NCBI GenBank assembly: GCA_026419785.1
Contig: JAODTK010005745.1
Span: 434,001 to 498,000 of the forward strand
DNA length: 64,000 nt
Source: Sclerodactyla briareus
Lineage: Eukaryota > Echinodermata > Holothuroidea > Dendrochirotida > Sclerodactylidae
Direction: 5' to 3'
In this document: positions 51,241 to 61,920 of the stretch, one piece after another
Layout: each line of letters opens with the position of its first letter
Numbering within the stretch: the stretch's first letter is position 1
Notes under the pieces: generated by a model
What the model was told of the DNA's origin: nothing
Database searches by the model: none
Seen by the model: the letters and a program-made list of their open reading frames with translations, nothing else
Translations under genes and position numbers: made by a program

Positions 51241-52559
51241 CTGCATAATTCAACGTTGTACAAGCGAAAGCAATACAAATGAGTGTTAGTAATATGATAC
51301 TAATTATAATAAAAATTTATAGCATCTAGCAACATCATCGCAAAAAAAGGCTGGGATAATATTCGAAGAAGCATGTTTGATCATGACATGTGATCACATG
51401 TTACGGCCACGTCGATATTGGTGTTGGTGTCGAAGCACTGCGTTGTCGGTGTTGGTGCCGGACATTGAGGGGTCGGAAATTTTGCTGGTGTCGGTCGACT
51501 CGGTACTTCATAAAAAGACTCTAGCTCAGGCCCCAAACAGGCCACATGTCACTGTCACGCGACTCGATCACTGTGCATTCATTACATATTAACCTTATTG
51601 TCATGTGTTCTATGACATAATCGAAATATAGCCAGCCATTATTAGGTGGCACAAATGGCGCGCCTCAAAATGACCCACGATTTTCGCTTTACAAGGCAGA
51701 GGGGTACGAAATATCGATGCATACTACCCCAATATTTATAATCACTGAATGCAAGTCTACACTATTTCGGATTTCTATAACCGATTTGTCAAGAAATTGC
51801 AGTCCTAAACTCCTAATGGTCAAATCAGAGATAAAGGTATCGATGCACATAGTATAGTTCAGAGTTGGTGTAAGATTGGTTGGTGGGAAGCTGTTCTCTG
51901 CAACTCCCGTGGTGAGAACGTTTGTCCTATGGTAGTGTTGTGGTCCCTTTTGGCGCTCTATTGAAGACAAGCAACTGATTAGTGATCTGGACATTTCAAA
52001 TTTTACCCATCGACGATACCATTGATAAATTGGTTAGTGGGGTCTATCTCTGACATTGACAAGGGAGTATTACATAGATAATGTTACAATCCCGTTACTC
52101 TAGCCGAATTTTATATACTGAAATCGTTGTTTCCTTTTTCACGGATTAATTAACCCCGAATGATTACGTAGTTTGCCTTCGGAGACTATGGAGTATGGCC
52201 GGCCGGTCTGAATACGGGCTTACACAAACTGTGTGAAGCTAAGATTTGCATAAAACTGGGATCCACGTTTATCTATACAAATGCACCCCCGAAGTAAGAA
52301 TGGCCATAGTAGTCACTTTTCCTTTACATGTGTGGGAATGGTGTGTAGGGTTAGAGTTAGAGATTAGGCTAGGTGAATAGGTAGCAGAAAGCCAGAAGTT
52401 AATTTAGATGAGGGTTTGGAGTGTGCCAAGGGCATGGAGCTATCACATTATACTATTCTATCACAGCATATGTTTTTGTGGTGTAGTAACAAGTGTTTTT
52501 GAACCTGTTTTGTCCAATTGTGTGAACATGATTTTGCATGGCATGGACCCACATTGCCG

Positions 52560-52770
52560 TAACACTCACTCCCCACTCATTCACACACTCACTCCCTCAT
52601 GCACTCAAGGGGGCACATGACTGGGTAAGCGACCAGCCTGACCCAGCACCCCAACTCTGAGGTACCTGCCCCTAACCAGAGCTACGAGGGCGACCGGACG
52701 GACGGCCCCAACTCTCCAGCTCGTACGGGACACGGTGAGCAGGATCGTCTGCTGGGAGGTTCGACATATA
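52560..52770. repeat. diverged copy of the 45380-45690 ACTC/GC-rich repeat
   Basis: Degenerate ACTC units, then GGGGCACATGACTGGG, a GC-rich block and GGACACGGTGAGCAGGATCGTC. Order and spacing match 45380-45690. P450 intron 2. Confidence 0.45.
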
Positions 52771-52977
52771 GTAAAGGCCGGCCTAGTTGTGCCTACAGTT
52801 AGAAAACAACTGCTGTCAGTATTACCCTAACATGTAATTTGACAACAACTGTCATCAGTGAAACACAGGACCAGAAAAGCTAAATAACTTGAAACTCGAA
52901 CTAGGGAAGGCTGTCGAGAATGACTTTAGATTTTGAACATGCTGAAGCATCACGCGAGGAATCATTCTTCATCTTCA

Positions 52978-53172
52978 CAACTCTTCCGTGGGCGCTGTCG
53001 GGTTCATAGCATAGTTTATAGCTGTTCGGTACAGCACAGACAAGGCTTGGACCAGGCTTGGGGCAGCGTTCTTCTGTAGATATTCATGATCAAAATTGGG
53101 GCGATTTCCGCGGAATCTATCCATGGTTTGCTCCCATACCTCCAACGCCCGTGTGCTACTGATGATCGACAT
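52978..53172 (-). other. unassigned open frame, possible exon or processed fragment
   Basis: A frame of about 60 codons ending in TGA reads LEVWEQTMDRFRGNRPNF, then DHEYLQKNAAPSLVQALSVL, then YRTAINYAMNPTAPTEEL. The composition looks coding. The pattern YLxxxxaPxLxxaLxxLY...NPxxPxEEL recalls the helical DPY-30/RIIa dimerisation motif of flagellar and chromatin proteins, but this is a weak impression. It sits in P450 intron 2 on the same strand and is not part of the P450. It may be the 3' exon of a nested gene or a retrocopy fragment. A CAG stands just upstream of the frame. Confidence 0.3.
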
Positions 53173-53290
53173 CTACGTCCCCTGGGTTCCTGTCAGTCGT
53201 CTGCACAGCGGTGGCCTTAGTGTCAGCATTTCGAGCGATAAGTTGTCTTTTTTCTAAATGTTGAAAGTAATTGAATAAGTTCAGCGAGCT

Positions 53291-54028
53291 CAGCGGTGGC
53301 GCCCGAGTTCCCCGACGGGGGGTCCGAGTTCCCCGACGGGGGGGGGGGGGGGCAAGTTCCCCGACGAGGCTCACCCTACCCCCTAAGTCAAACCTGCATT
53401 TTTGATGTTTTCATTTTTGAACATTTTTTCTTTTCTTGAAGAAAAAACAACGAAAAATGAACTTACAATTGGGGGGAGCAATGTTTACTTTCAATAGCTT
53501 CCCACTCAATCAGACGCCCTTATTAGTATAATAGAGTCAGTTATTCCCAAAATGTACAGGAAATACCTGGGCACTGCGTCGTGAAAGCACACCACTCTAC
53601 ACAGAGGCAAACACAGTGATAGACGGCAGCACGAGCATCCCCCCCCCCCCCAAACGAATTGTAACATTAATCTCTTGCAGGGACATTTCGAAGATATCCA
53701 TAAGGCTTGGGTATCCTATCTATATATATTCCACGATTGTATAGCATGTAGGAAGATGATTACGCTGATTTTAAACTCGAGCGAGGTACTTGGCATTAAC
53801 ATAGAAAGATATGAGGCGCGCGAAAGCGCGCCGAAAATTTCATTCTTCAATCTAGAATATCAACTAATAAAGAAGTTTGGAAATATTATACTGTCGGGGC
53901 AAAGAACCCTCGTCGGGGTGTGTACCCACTCGGGCTCCCGACGGAGAAATGGGAAAAAATTCCCGAGGGGGGACAGTTCCCCGACGGGTGGGGGGCATGG
54001 CCCCCTGCCCCCGCTGGCGCCACCCCTG
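53291..54028. mobile_element. hAT-like MITE, 738 bp, perfect 8-bp target duplication
   Basis: Left end CAGCGGTGGCGCC (53291) and right end, inverted, CAGGGGTGGCGCC (54028) are terminal inverted repeats. AGCGAGCT stands directly on both sides (53283-53290 and 54029-54036), an exact 8-bp duplication characteristic of hAT transposition. Subterminal copies of TTCCCCGACGG occur at least three times near the left end (53308-53365) and once near the right (53978), with related CGTCGGGG copies inside, in both orientations. Such repeats bind transposase in hAT elements. No transposase is encoded. P450 intron 2. Confidence 0.85.
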
Positions 54029-54659
54029 AGCGAGCTCCATCTCTTGGTAGTTAGATCACAGGGTCTTGACTGAATGAGAACATTTCCACAGCTGAAGTTC
54101 ACATTCCGGGTGGGGTGTGTTATTCAAGATGGCATTGTGGAGTTGTGTTGTTTATGGCAGGTTGATTTAAAAGAGTATTGCAAAGGAAGATTCAGCAGTA
54201 GTTTGTCAATTCTGTGTTGCGTATAATACCGTGTAACTCGATCAAGGGGGTGCGATCAAGTTTATGTTTTCCTAATTCTTCAACAGTTGGAGTTGGTCAC
54301 CAATCTCTGAACAGCCCTCATAGCAACAGCTCACTCCTTTTTCGTTATGCCTAACAAAGTTTTGGTGAGGAATACAACACATCATGCTTGGTTTTGATTA
54401 CCCATATATTCCTTGGTCTGAAGGTAGTAGTGAAGTCAAGGTTCCGACTTTTTCAATGTTACTGTAGGACTGTTTCCCTTCTCATCATGTACATTTGAAG
54501 GCGAATTCGGATGGGAATTCCTGGCTTCCTGAGTAAAGTCATTAGGCTTGATTTGGTATTTGGTTAAGTCTGGTTGACTCATGAGGTGGGTTTTCTTGGG
54601 AAAGTTTGTGAGGTCATGAGCATTAGCCCCCACATATCATTTTTTTCACAATACATCAG

Positions 54660-55260
54660 ATGGCCGTTGAGTTACCACCCAAACAATAGGGATTATGTTC
54701 TTATTATGGGGAGCCACATACCAAGCATGAACTGCCTCCCGCCCGCCCGAGGGGGGGGGGGGGGTCAAGTTATCGGTTAACAATCCGTACTTATTCATTT
54801 GGACGATATATGCTATTTCTGATATATCATATGTTATGTTTGTTCTGGAATGATAATTAAATTGAATTGAAATTGGCCCAGGTATCAATTTTTTAGTTCC
54901 CAAATTTACACCAAAAGCAATAGTACTTCATGAGAAAGTTGTATACCAAATTCCAACCTGATTGAGTCAGGCATTATTCAGATTATGGACGTATATCGTG
55001 TTAACAAGTTTTTTTAAACTTTGACCTCTGTTAACCTAAAATTACCTTTGGCCTGGCTTCCAAAACAATACGGATCATGAACGCATTATGGGGAACCCAC
55101 AGTACCAATAATTTAGCTCTATATATCTAGGTAGATCGAGTTGTCGCGTTAACGAGTTAAATTGGGCAAAATATAATTGTTCAACCATTTCCCATTTTCC
55201 CCCCGAAACTAAACTCCCTGGTCTACACCAAAACAATGGGGTTATGGTTCTTTTATTTGT
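54660..55260. repeat. diverged tandem repeat (~150-190 bp period)
   Basis: A motif CCAAAACAATRGGGWTTATG...TTATTATGGGGARCCAC...TACCAA recurs near 54675, 54910 (weak), 55060 and 55225, just downstream of P450 exon 2. No coding content. A G run lies at 54748-54763. Confidence 0.5.
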
Positions 55261-55368
55261 TGGATTCGACGCCATTATATTGTTGTCGTCGTTGAGATTT
55301 TATGACTCTCTGATTTTTGAGAGATGTTATATGATTTTTGGAACGATTGAATAGGTGAATAAACTTAC

Positions 55369-55518
55369 AAATCTTCGACGTAACTGCAGAATCGCGCCGT
55401 TTCGTCATTAATGGTTTCCTCCAGAGTACCAGTATCTCCAGGGTCAGTTTGTTGAGGTTGCGAGTCGTGAACGTTCGTAGCTCCACTGATTTATCACCAT
55501 AATGCAGATCAGCAAAAC
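55369..55518 (-). CDS. cytochrome P450 (CYP2-like), exon 2: helices B'-C
   Basis: Acceptor ATTCCTAG (AG at 55519-55520), donor GTAAGTTT (55361-55368). Phase 1 join with exon 1 gives IDAPLG|GFADLHYGDK. It continues VELRTFTTRNLNKLTLEI, then after a 1-nt frame change near 55432 TLEETINDETARFCSYVED. This matches the clan-2 segment YG--W-E-RRFT-R-L---G-G---LEE-I--E. The Trp of the helix C WxxxR motif is Ser here (DKSVELR). The 150-nt length is close to the usual second exon of CYP2 genes. Confidence 0.85.
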
Positions 55519-55765
55519 CTAGGAATGAGAAACATTGTTGAACCCACCACGCCTAGTTCAGTCGCTCATTACTCAGAGTCAGAATTCCATATTCCTCCTT
55601 TCAATAATTACGTAACACACAAATGCATTGTTTGAATATTTCATCGGATGGTCAACAAAAACAAGAAAATAATGCATTGTATGCAGCGCGAGAACATTAG
55701 GAGAACGAACTTCATACGTAGCAATTTTAAGGCAACGCCTGCAAACTAATAAAGATATGATGAAG

Positions 55766-56690
55766 GAACGTTCCAAGCAAAACAAGTTTACACAAGTTAG
55801 TGGCTTACGTAACTGTTCAATTCGTTAGAAAAGTTTCGGAAACCGTCACTTTCGACGATCCGGTTATAATTATGAGAAGAGTTTTTCCTGATCTCCGCTA
55901 CTCGACGACTAAATGCCACGCGCAACATTCCTCTGCCTGTCATATACGGAATTTGCTGAATACAAGGCTGGTGTCAAGAGCGGGTAGATTCACGGCCTCT
56001 GCATGACCGCATAGCTGTAGCCACCGCGAGCTAACTCATCAGGCGGCGAACCTTGCGTTCCTTCATATGATGAAAGAACGTTCCAAGCAAAAAACAAGTT
56101 CACACAAGTTAGTGACTTACGTGACTGTTCAATTTGTTAGGAAGGTTTCAGGAACCGTCACGTTCGACGTTCCGGTTATAATGTAGGAGAAGAGTTTTTC
56201 CTGATCTCCGCTACTCAACGAATAAATGCCACGCGCAACATTCCTGTGCCTGACATATACCGAATTTGCTGATACAAGGCTGGTGTCAAGAGCGGCCAGA
56301 TCCACGCCTCTGTATGACCGCATAACTGTAGCCACCGCGAGCTAACTCATCAGGCGGCGAACCTTGCGTTCCTTCATATGATTAGAGACGTTCCAAGCAA
56401 AACAAGTTTACACAAGTTAGTGGCTTACGTAACTGTTCAATTAGTTAGGAAGGTTTCAGAAACTGTCACGTACGACGTTCCGGTTATAATGTAGGAGAAG
56501 AGTTTTTCCTGATCTCCGCTACTCAACGACTAAATGCCACGCGCAACATTCCTCTGCCTGTCATATACGGAATTTGCTGAATACAAGGCTGGTGTCAAGA
56601 GCGGGTAGATTCACGGCCTCTGCATGACCGCATAACTGTAGCCACCGCGAGCTAACTCATCTGGCGGTGAACCTTGCGGCCAGTCTTGAA
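55766..56690. repeat. three-copy tandem repeat, ~308-bp unit
   Basis: Copies start near 55766, 56070 and 56383. Each holds ACGTTCCAAGCAAAACAAGT, then ACTGTTCAATT, GAAGAGTTTTTCCTGATCTC, TAAATGCCACGCGCAACATT, ACAAGGCTGGTGTCAAGAGC and GCCACCGCGAGCTAACTCAT. The copies are about 90% alike by eye. The frame open on the minus strand in copy 2 (56129-56335) is closed by TAG in copies 1 and 3, so it is not conserved coding sequence. It lies in P450 intron 1. Confidence 0.9.
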
Positions 56691-57067
56691 CGAATTCATT
56701 ATGGATTCCCTGCAAGGCTCATGTAGTTTTGGGATGATTATTATATCAATATGGAACTGCGGCACTGGTTGGTTGCCTGATTCGTGATCACGAAGTGTGC
56801 TTCTGTGAAAATGGCGTGCTCCCTGACTAAGGACCGACGGGGAGGTATCGACAGCCTCCCCCCCCCCCCCTCTGCACTCTCCACAGGCCGCTTGCTAACA
56901 GAACCCAAGCCTGGCAGATGGAAGCCACATTGGGATGCGACTATGTATGTCGCAGCACGTTGTTCCCTTGAGTACCAGTGGCCTAAAATTGTGAAAAGAA
57001 ACGAACCCACTCACCCCGAAAATCTGGATCAATTGGAACTTTCAGTTAGATCTGATTATCCACTTAC

Positions 57068-57405
57068 CCAATGGAGCATCTATGAAGTCAGGAATATCCA
57101 GGAAGCGGTGCTGAAGACCTTGCCCCTCTTGCGGAAGAACTCATCTATAGCATGCGTAGTGTTGAGCATTATCACTTCAGTACTCCCTAACCTGCAGCAA
57201 AATACGTCACCATATCGTCGTGACAACTTTTTGAAAGATCTGTAAGGATCTTTCTCCGGCAGCAGGGGTGTAATACCCAAGTAGGGTATCCCACGCGGTC
57301 CGGGAAGGTGCATCGTTTCGATAATCTAAGTGCTCTTCGCAGAAGAAAAGCCGCTGCACCAATTAACGCAAACGTGATCGTGAGGGGGAGATACCAGTCG
57401 GCCAT
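57068..57405 (-). CDS. cytochrome P450 (CYP2-like), exon 1; start of a six-exon gene (36391-57405)
   Basis: Start ATG at 57403-57405 follows TACTACT. An N-terminal membrane anchor (WYLPLTITFALIGAAAFLL) leads to RRALR, then after a 1-nt frame change the proline-rich hinge LPGPRGIPYLG, EKDPYRSFKKLSRRYGDVFC and LNTTHAIDEFFRKRGKVFST. After a second frame change near 57110 it reads RFLDIPDFIDAPLG and ends at donor GTAAGTG. The six exons (338+150+417+227+197+184 nt) give about 504 residues, the expected size of a microsomal P450. Clan 2 enzymes are ER-anchored heme monooxygenases that use O2 and electrons from P450 reductase to oxidise steroids, fatty acids or xenobiotics. The substrate cannot be predicted here. 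At least eleven 1-nt indels are needed to read the whole protein; splice sites and the bridged frames are otherwise clean. Confidence 0.9.
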
Positions 57406-57605
57406 AGTAGTAACAATAAATGCACTCTCAGTCTCCCAGTAGACAGCGGTCCACTTACTTGAAACGATTTTTACAATCTAGCTGCTACCAGTAAATCTAT
57501 CCACTTATTGCTCATGTATCCGGCTCCGACCATCACAGGAATAGCTAGTGGTAGCACTCAAAGCGCAGACCGGGAAGGTTTATTGAGATGAAGAGGCACT
57601 GAGGT

Positions 57606-57612
57606 TTTTATA
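57606..57612 (-). promoter_or_regulatory. candidate TATA box of the P450 gene
   Basis: Minus-strand TATAAAA about 195 bp upstream of the ATG; transcription would start near 57575-57582 in a CTTCATCTCAATAAAC context. A TATATATA also occurs near 57800 but is farther away. Spacing to the ATG implies a 5' UTR of about 170 nt. Confidence 0.4.
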
Positions 57613-58199
57613 TGGTGTTATCTGATTAAACTGAGAAGGCACACGGGAAAAAAAAAAGCTTTTGCATTTTAACTATATATTATACGTTGAGGGTTTACCG
57701 AAATACTAATAACAGTTAACGTCGTCCTACACGCAGGTACAAACAGTGGTCCTAAAGATATGTCATGCAGCCTTCAACTGCTGACCAGCTGAAAGGGTAT
57801 ATATAGATATGGTAATGAAACTGATTGGTTCAATCTGCTCCTAGCCAAACTGTTCGAATTGCTCTAGCAATGATAGCAATAAAAGCCTAATGGGGGCAGC
57901 GAAAAGTATTTTCTAAGAAGTCTCCGCCCCTATGTCACTATACAGTCATTATAATCAGATAGCAGCAGTCCCTGTCGTTTGTCCGTATGATGTCTCAGAC
58001 TGAAGCCCAATGGCAGTATAGGGCAGGCACATAATACGTTTTGTTCTGCCTCCTCCGAAAAGTGTATGGTGGAACCAGTTGCTTTTTGATCACGGATCAT
58101 TGAGTCATCTCGGCCATACAACAACAATGTTACCGCGATAAAAAGGACAGTCAATATAACGTATGGCCAACAAGCTGGCGTCGCTATTAAGTTGAACTA

Positions 58200-58745
58200 A
58201 TTTGAATATATATACGAAATACTGAGAACTAACACTCATTCTGAGCAGCGATTTTTTTATGCCGATGGAGGTTCGAATCCCAAGTACTGGCACCTTACTA
58301 TTTTGGTCGAGGGAAAGAACGTTGAGGAAGACCGGTACAACGGTATTCGAACGCGCGACCTTGTGCTTAACGTGCACACCGCTCGCCTGCTGAGCTATCG
58401 TACTCCACAGGTAGAAGCCAGTCAACAGTGAACGAATACCAGCTCGAACCAGTTTTCCTCAAGGACGCCGCCAATTGAAGACTCTGCCACATACAATTAC
58501 TTATGTAAGGTTGGCATATCGACATAATACGAAAAAATGAGAACTAACACTCCCTCTGTGCAGATATTTTTCTATGCCGACGGAGGTTCGAATCCCAAGT
58601 ACTGGCACCTTACTATTTTGGTCGAGGGAAAGAACGTTGAGGAAAACTGGGTACGAACGGGATTCGAACCCGTGACCTTGTGCTTAACGTGCACACAACC
58701 GTCCCTCGCCCTGCTAGCCATGTACTTGATTCGGGATCGCCTTGG
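58200..58745 (-). mobile_element. tandemly duplicated tRNA-derived SINE
   Basis: Two ~302-bp copies, at about 58200-58440 and 58505-58745. On the minus strand copy 1 shows box A TAGCTCAGCAGG (58386-58397) and box B GCGTTCGAATACC (58342-58354). Copy 2 has a perfect box B GGGTTCGAATCCC (58659-58671) and a degenerate box A. The anticodon arm region is TGTGC-ACGTTAA-GCACA in both. The body includes GAACGTTCTTTCCCTCGACC and CCAAAATAGTAAGG, identical in both. A C instead of U before the anticodon and the long body argue against a working tRNA. Confidence 0.7.
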
Positions 58746-58848
58746 ACCTCCCTTCTCAAATCTATACCCTCCTTTCTATCGCATTACCCCGTAATGTGAC
58801 GTAATTTGCAGAGCGTACCAGTATGCGTAATCAACAGGACACGCACTG

Positions 58849-59015
58849 CTCTCTAAATCCCTTGGAGTGAAATTAGGGACAACTCTGAAATTCAGAGTGA
58901 ATATCGACTCTTTTTCAGAGTGATGATACTTAATCACTCTGAGAAAGGAAAGCAGTCGAATATTCACTCTGAATTCCAGAGTTGTCCCTAATTTCACTCC
59001 AAGGGATTTAGAGAG
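58849..59015. mobile_element. 167-bp foldback element, near-perfect hairpin
   Basis: The left arm starts CTCTCTAAATCCCTTGGAGT and the right arm ends with its exact inverse. Matching continues through GAAATTAGGGACAACTCTG, then a short mismatch, then ATTCAGAGTGAATAT and a CGACT/AGTCG pair. An inner second hairpin, CAGAGTGAT...ATCACTCTG, fills the centre. The element has no coding capacity. I see no clear target duplication. It could be a MITE or the source of a long hairpin RNA. Confidence 0.8.
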
Positions 59016-59469
59016 TGGTAACGCCATGTTCATGCACTATCCACGAACTATTTACGCACTGCCACGAAATGTAGCTTACCGTTAGCCATTTGGTTTTTGT
59101 CGACCACCGCTCTCGATCATCATTGCGCAGGCGTAGTTTAAAACGTTTGCCATCAAAACCGTGTGCGGGAGCTATGCGCAGCCGATGCGGGAACTTAGAT
59201 TGCGCGACTGACCGTGAACTATTCTCAAAGTAGTCGGGAACTAGTCGTGAAGTGCTTATCACTGGGTCGATGGGCACAGATTGGCACAAGCTGCCACAAC
59301 TAGTTTGCGTGTAGTTCACGAAGTGTTCACGACTAATTCTCGAAATTTGTTCTGCAACGAACAGTTCCCTCATTAGCACGAACTGGTACGAACGAATGCG
59401 CAAACTATGCGGGAACCCTAATACGGGCAAGTGTAAAGGGGGCTTAAACGACATACGCTATAAACGCTA

Positions 59470-59870
59470 TACGCCACCAATGCTTCCAGTAAGCTGGGAT
59501 CTTTATTTCGCTCCACAAAGTACTGTATCACACGTCACCCCCACGTTCCGTTTTTAAAAAACCCAAATTCGCTCCCTGCGGAATTATGGTCACCATCTTC
59601 TCCCAGTCAGTGTCCTTGACCGAATTCGAGGCCATTCGGTTCATTCAATGATGATCATCTAATGACACTCAAAGCCTTTGTCCCATCGCAGATCTGTATC
59701 ATCTTTGTGTCTCCTTCACCGATACTTCATTTGTCGTTGTTTCTCCTTTGCATGAAGTTACTCAGTCCTCTTCCTCCCGCCCAAGTCTTTCGGTTGCATC
59801 TTCCTCGTCATCGCACTGAAACCTATAGTCGTTAGTAGTAGTATGGAGTGGACTTGGGCAGGCTATTATT
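59470..59870 (+). mobile_element. LINE fragment, same family as 33080-35565
   Basis: Reads NASSKLGSLFRS near 59472, then KTQIRSLRNYG (about 59562), then a DRIRGHSVHSMM stretch, then PLSHRRSVSSLCLLHRYF across frame changes. This is the polymerase end that copy B of the 33-35 kb repeat lacks. It is frame-broken and short. Confidence 0.65.
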
Positions 59871-61920
59871 AAGTAAACCACAAAGCGTTAGAACATTAAT
59901 AAAATACTATGATTTGAGATATATGCTAATGCATGGATGAGAGTGAATTGAGTGTGCATGGATGAGAGATCCGAATAAAACAGCCCTCAGTGTCATACCA
60001 TTATATCAATGTTGTGCTTGACCATCTTTCCGACGATTTGTTTCGTATCTTGACCCTCGTGAGGCCTACTGGGCTGAAGAGGGAGGGGGTAACATTTCAG
60101 TTTGTCAGTCGCGCGACAAAGGAATCACTGAGCCTTGGGGTTTTGTCTCGCTTGTTGACATTGAAAGGTGAACTTTCAGACACATGAGATCCGAGCAGCT
60201 CAGGAAGAAACTGGCTGAAAAAACGTCTTCCATAAGAAAATACGTGACAGTTCATCCAGATGCAGACATGATTTTACATCCTGCGATTATATACGGTACT
60301 TCACTCCTGCGCAGTTGCTTGGTGTATGTGCCTAATCAAATCCGAGGGCTACTAGTAAGCAGAGGTCAATCTGAAAAGTTTGTGACCACAATACTGCCCA
60401 ACAAAACGATGAAGGTGGCTCTCACTGCATGCAGGTCGGCTATGCGGAGGTAGATGATCTCTACTGTTTGGGGTCTCATCAGGTCATCCAAGTCAACAGA
60501 GATCAATATCCCGAAACCCTGTAAACGTTTCTGTTCTTGTTGCATTTTGTTGCATTTCTTCCGATCGTTGAGATCCACGGAATTTGGTAACTGTTCTGAA
60601 TCACTGAAACGAAAACCAATGTTTACATTTTGGCAAATTCTTGATCGCAGTTTCCTGCTTTTTTCTGCACTGTGTTGATCCGGGTTTCCGTGTTATATTC
60701 TTCATCCTAATCCAATACTCTATCAACATTCCAGCAGGGCGAAGGCTCACCAGAAGCATATACAGCCTCACAACGGATGGAATATAGGTTCATTAATTTT
60801 GTCCAAATGAGCGGAAGTGGAATAGCGCCATCACAACAACTCTGTAATTCCAGGTTTCTTCAGGTGGAAAAGCCTTAATATTATCGCTCAATTTTGAGCA
60901 CTAATGAGTTCTATTTTCCAGGGTATGATAGAGGTAACAGAACATCGATATAGGCTGAAATGGCAAACTTAAATTATACCAAGCAACGGGCATGCTGTAC
61001 CGGACGGTCCGGACCCCTTATGCAGAGCAAAAGTCACTGAAGATGGGAACAAAAGTGTTGAGGAGGTTCGTCAAGGGATTGAAGACTAGCCGTACTTCCC
61101 AGTAAAGAAATCTGGTCCTTACCACCTAGCCCTACCTCTCCGACAAAAAAAAAACCCGAAAAGGTTGTAAAGGGATGGGCAACATGATGGGTTTCTACAT
61201 AATGGAATTATAAGCTAGCTGTACTGGAGTGCAAACATTGTAACTTAATTTATTTTCGGCCGTTTGATTGAAAATTGGGGGACTCGGTAGAAAGACATTC
61301 TTCGTTTCACCACCGTGAGTTAGGTTTTATAGTTTGCCTGTCCTCCTGGCTTCATTTCAGTCCATTGTTAGAACAATTTTTTTTGAATTAAGTAATCTGT
61401 TATGCCTATACAACTATCATTCTACCATCGAATTACCCCCAACTCTCCATCTCGATATTTCGTGTGCTGTCTATTGCGTCCCCAACCTCCTGTGGGTACC
61501 CCCCCCCCCCCCACCAGTCCCCCTGGTGGTGGCTACTACACCATGTATAACATGTTTTTTCACGTTCACCGAAGTGCGCGAGGATTTATTTCCTCTCGTA
61601 TCATGGCAATGTGTAATTAACCTATAGCATGAGGGAAAGACCTGTACTGTCCTTAGATGCAAACGAGACTTCGTGACACGTATGTGTCGCCGAACATTTC
61701 GGTAAATACAAATAATTACTCAGGCTATCACATTACGTTATATTCAGCCTATATTACACAGGATTTTATTTCGGGGTTGCTCGGTTTGTCAGCCGACAGA
61801 TGGGCTTCCGACACGTTTGACGGATGATGGTCTCGGGTTGTATTCATCCACGACTTTTAAACGATGTCGTCATTATTATCATTATGCGTATATAGGCGTA
61901 CCTCGGAACTGGCTACATTA
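59871..61920. other. intergenic, no gene seen
   Basis: Only short frames (for example plus 60184-60453) without recognisable domains. A C run at 61499-61512. I see nothing else to annotate. Confidence 0.45.

Noticed and set aside
53308-53365. Possible regulatory CpG-rich promoter
   Set aside because: The repeated TTCCCCGACGG motif is subterminal sequence of a hAT-like element.
56129-56335. 68-codon minus frame in the triplicated repeat, looks superficially protein-like
   Set aside because: The other two copies have TAG at the same place, and P450 exons 1 and 2 join without it.
56784-57245. 153-codon plus frame overlapping P450 exon 1
   Set aside because: Its second half is the antisense shadow of the P450 exon.
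58640-58720. Candidate functional tRNA on the minus strand
   Set aside because: Good box B but degenerate box A, C before the anticodon, and duplicated SINE body.
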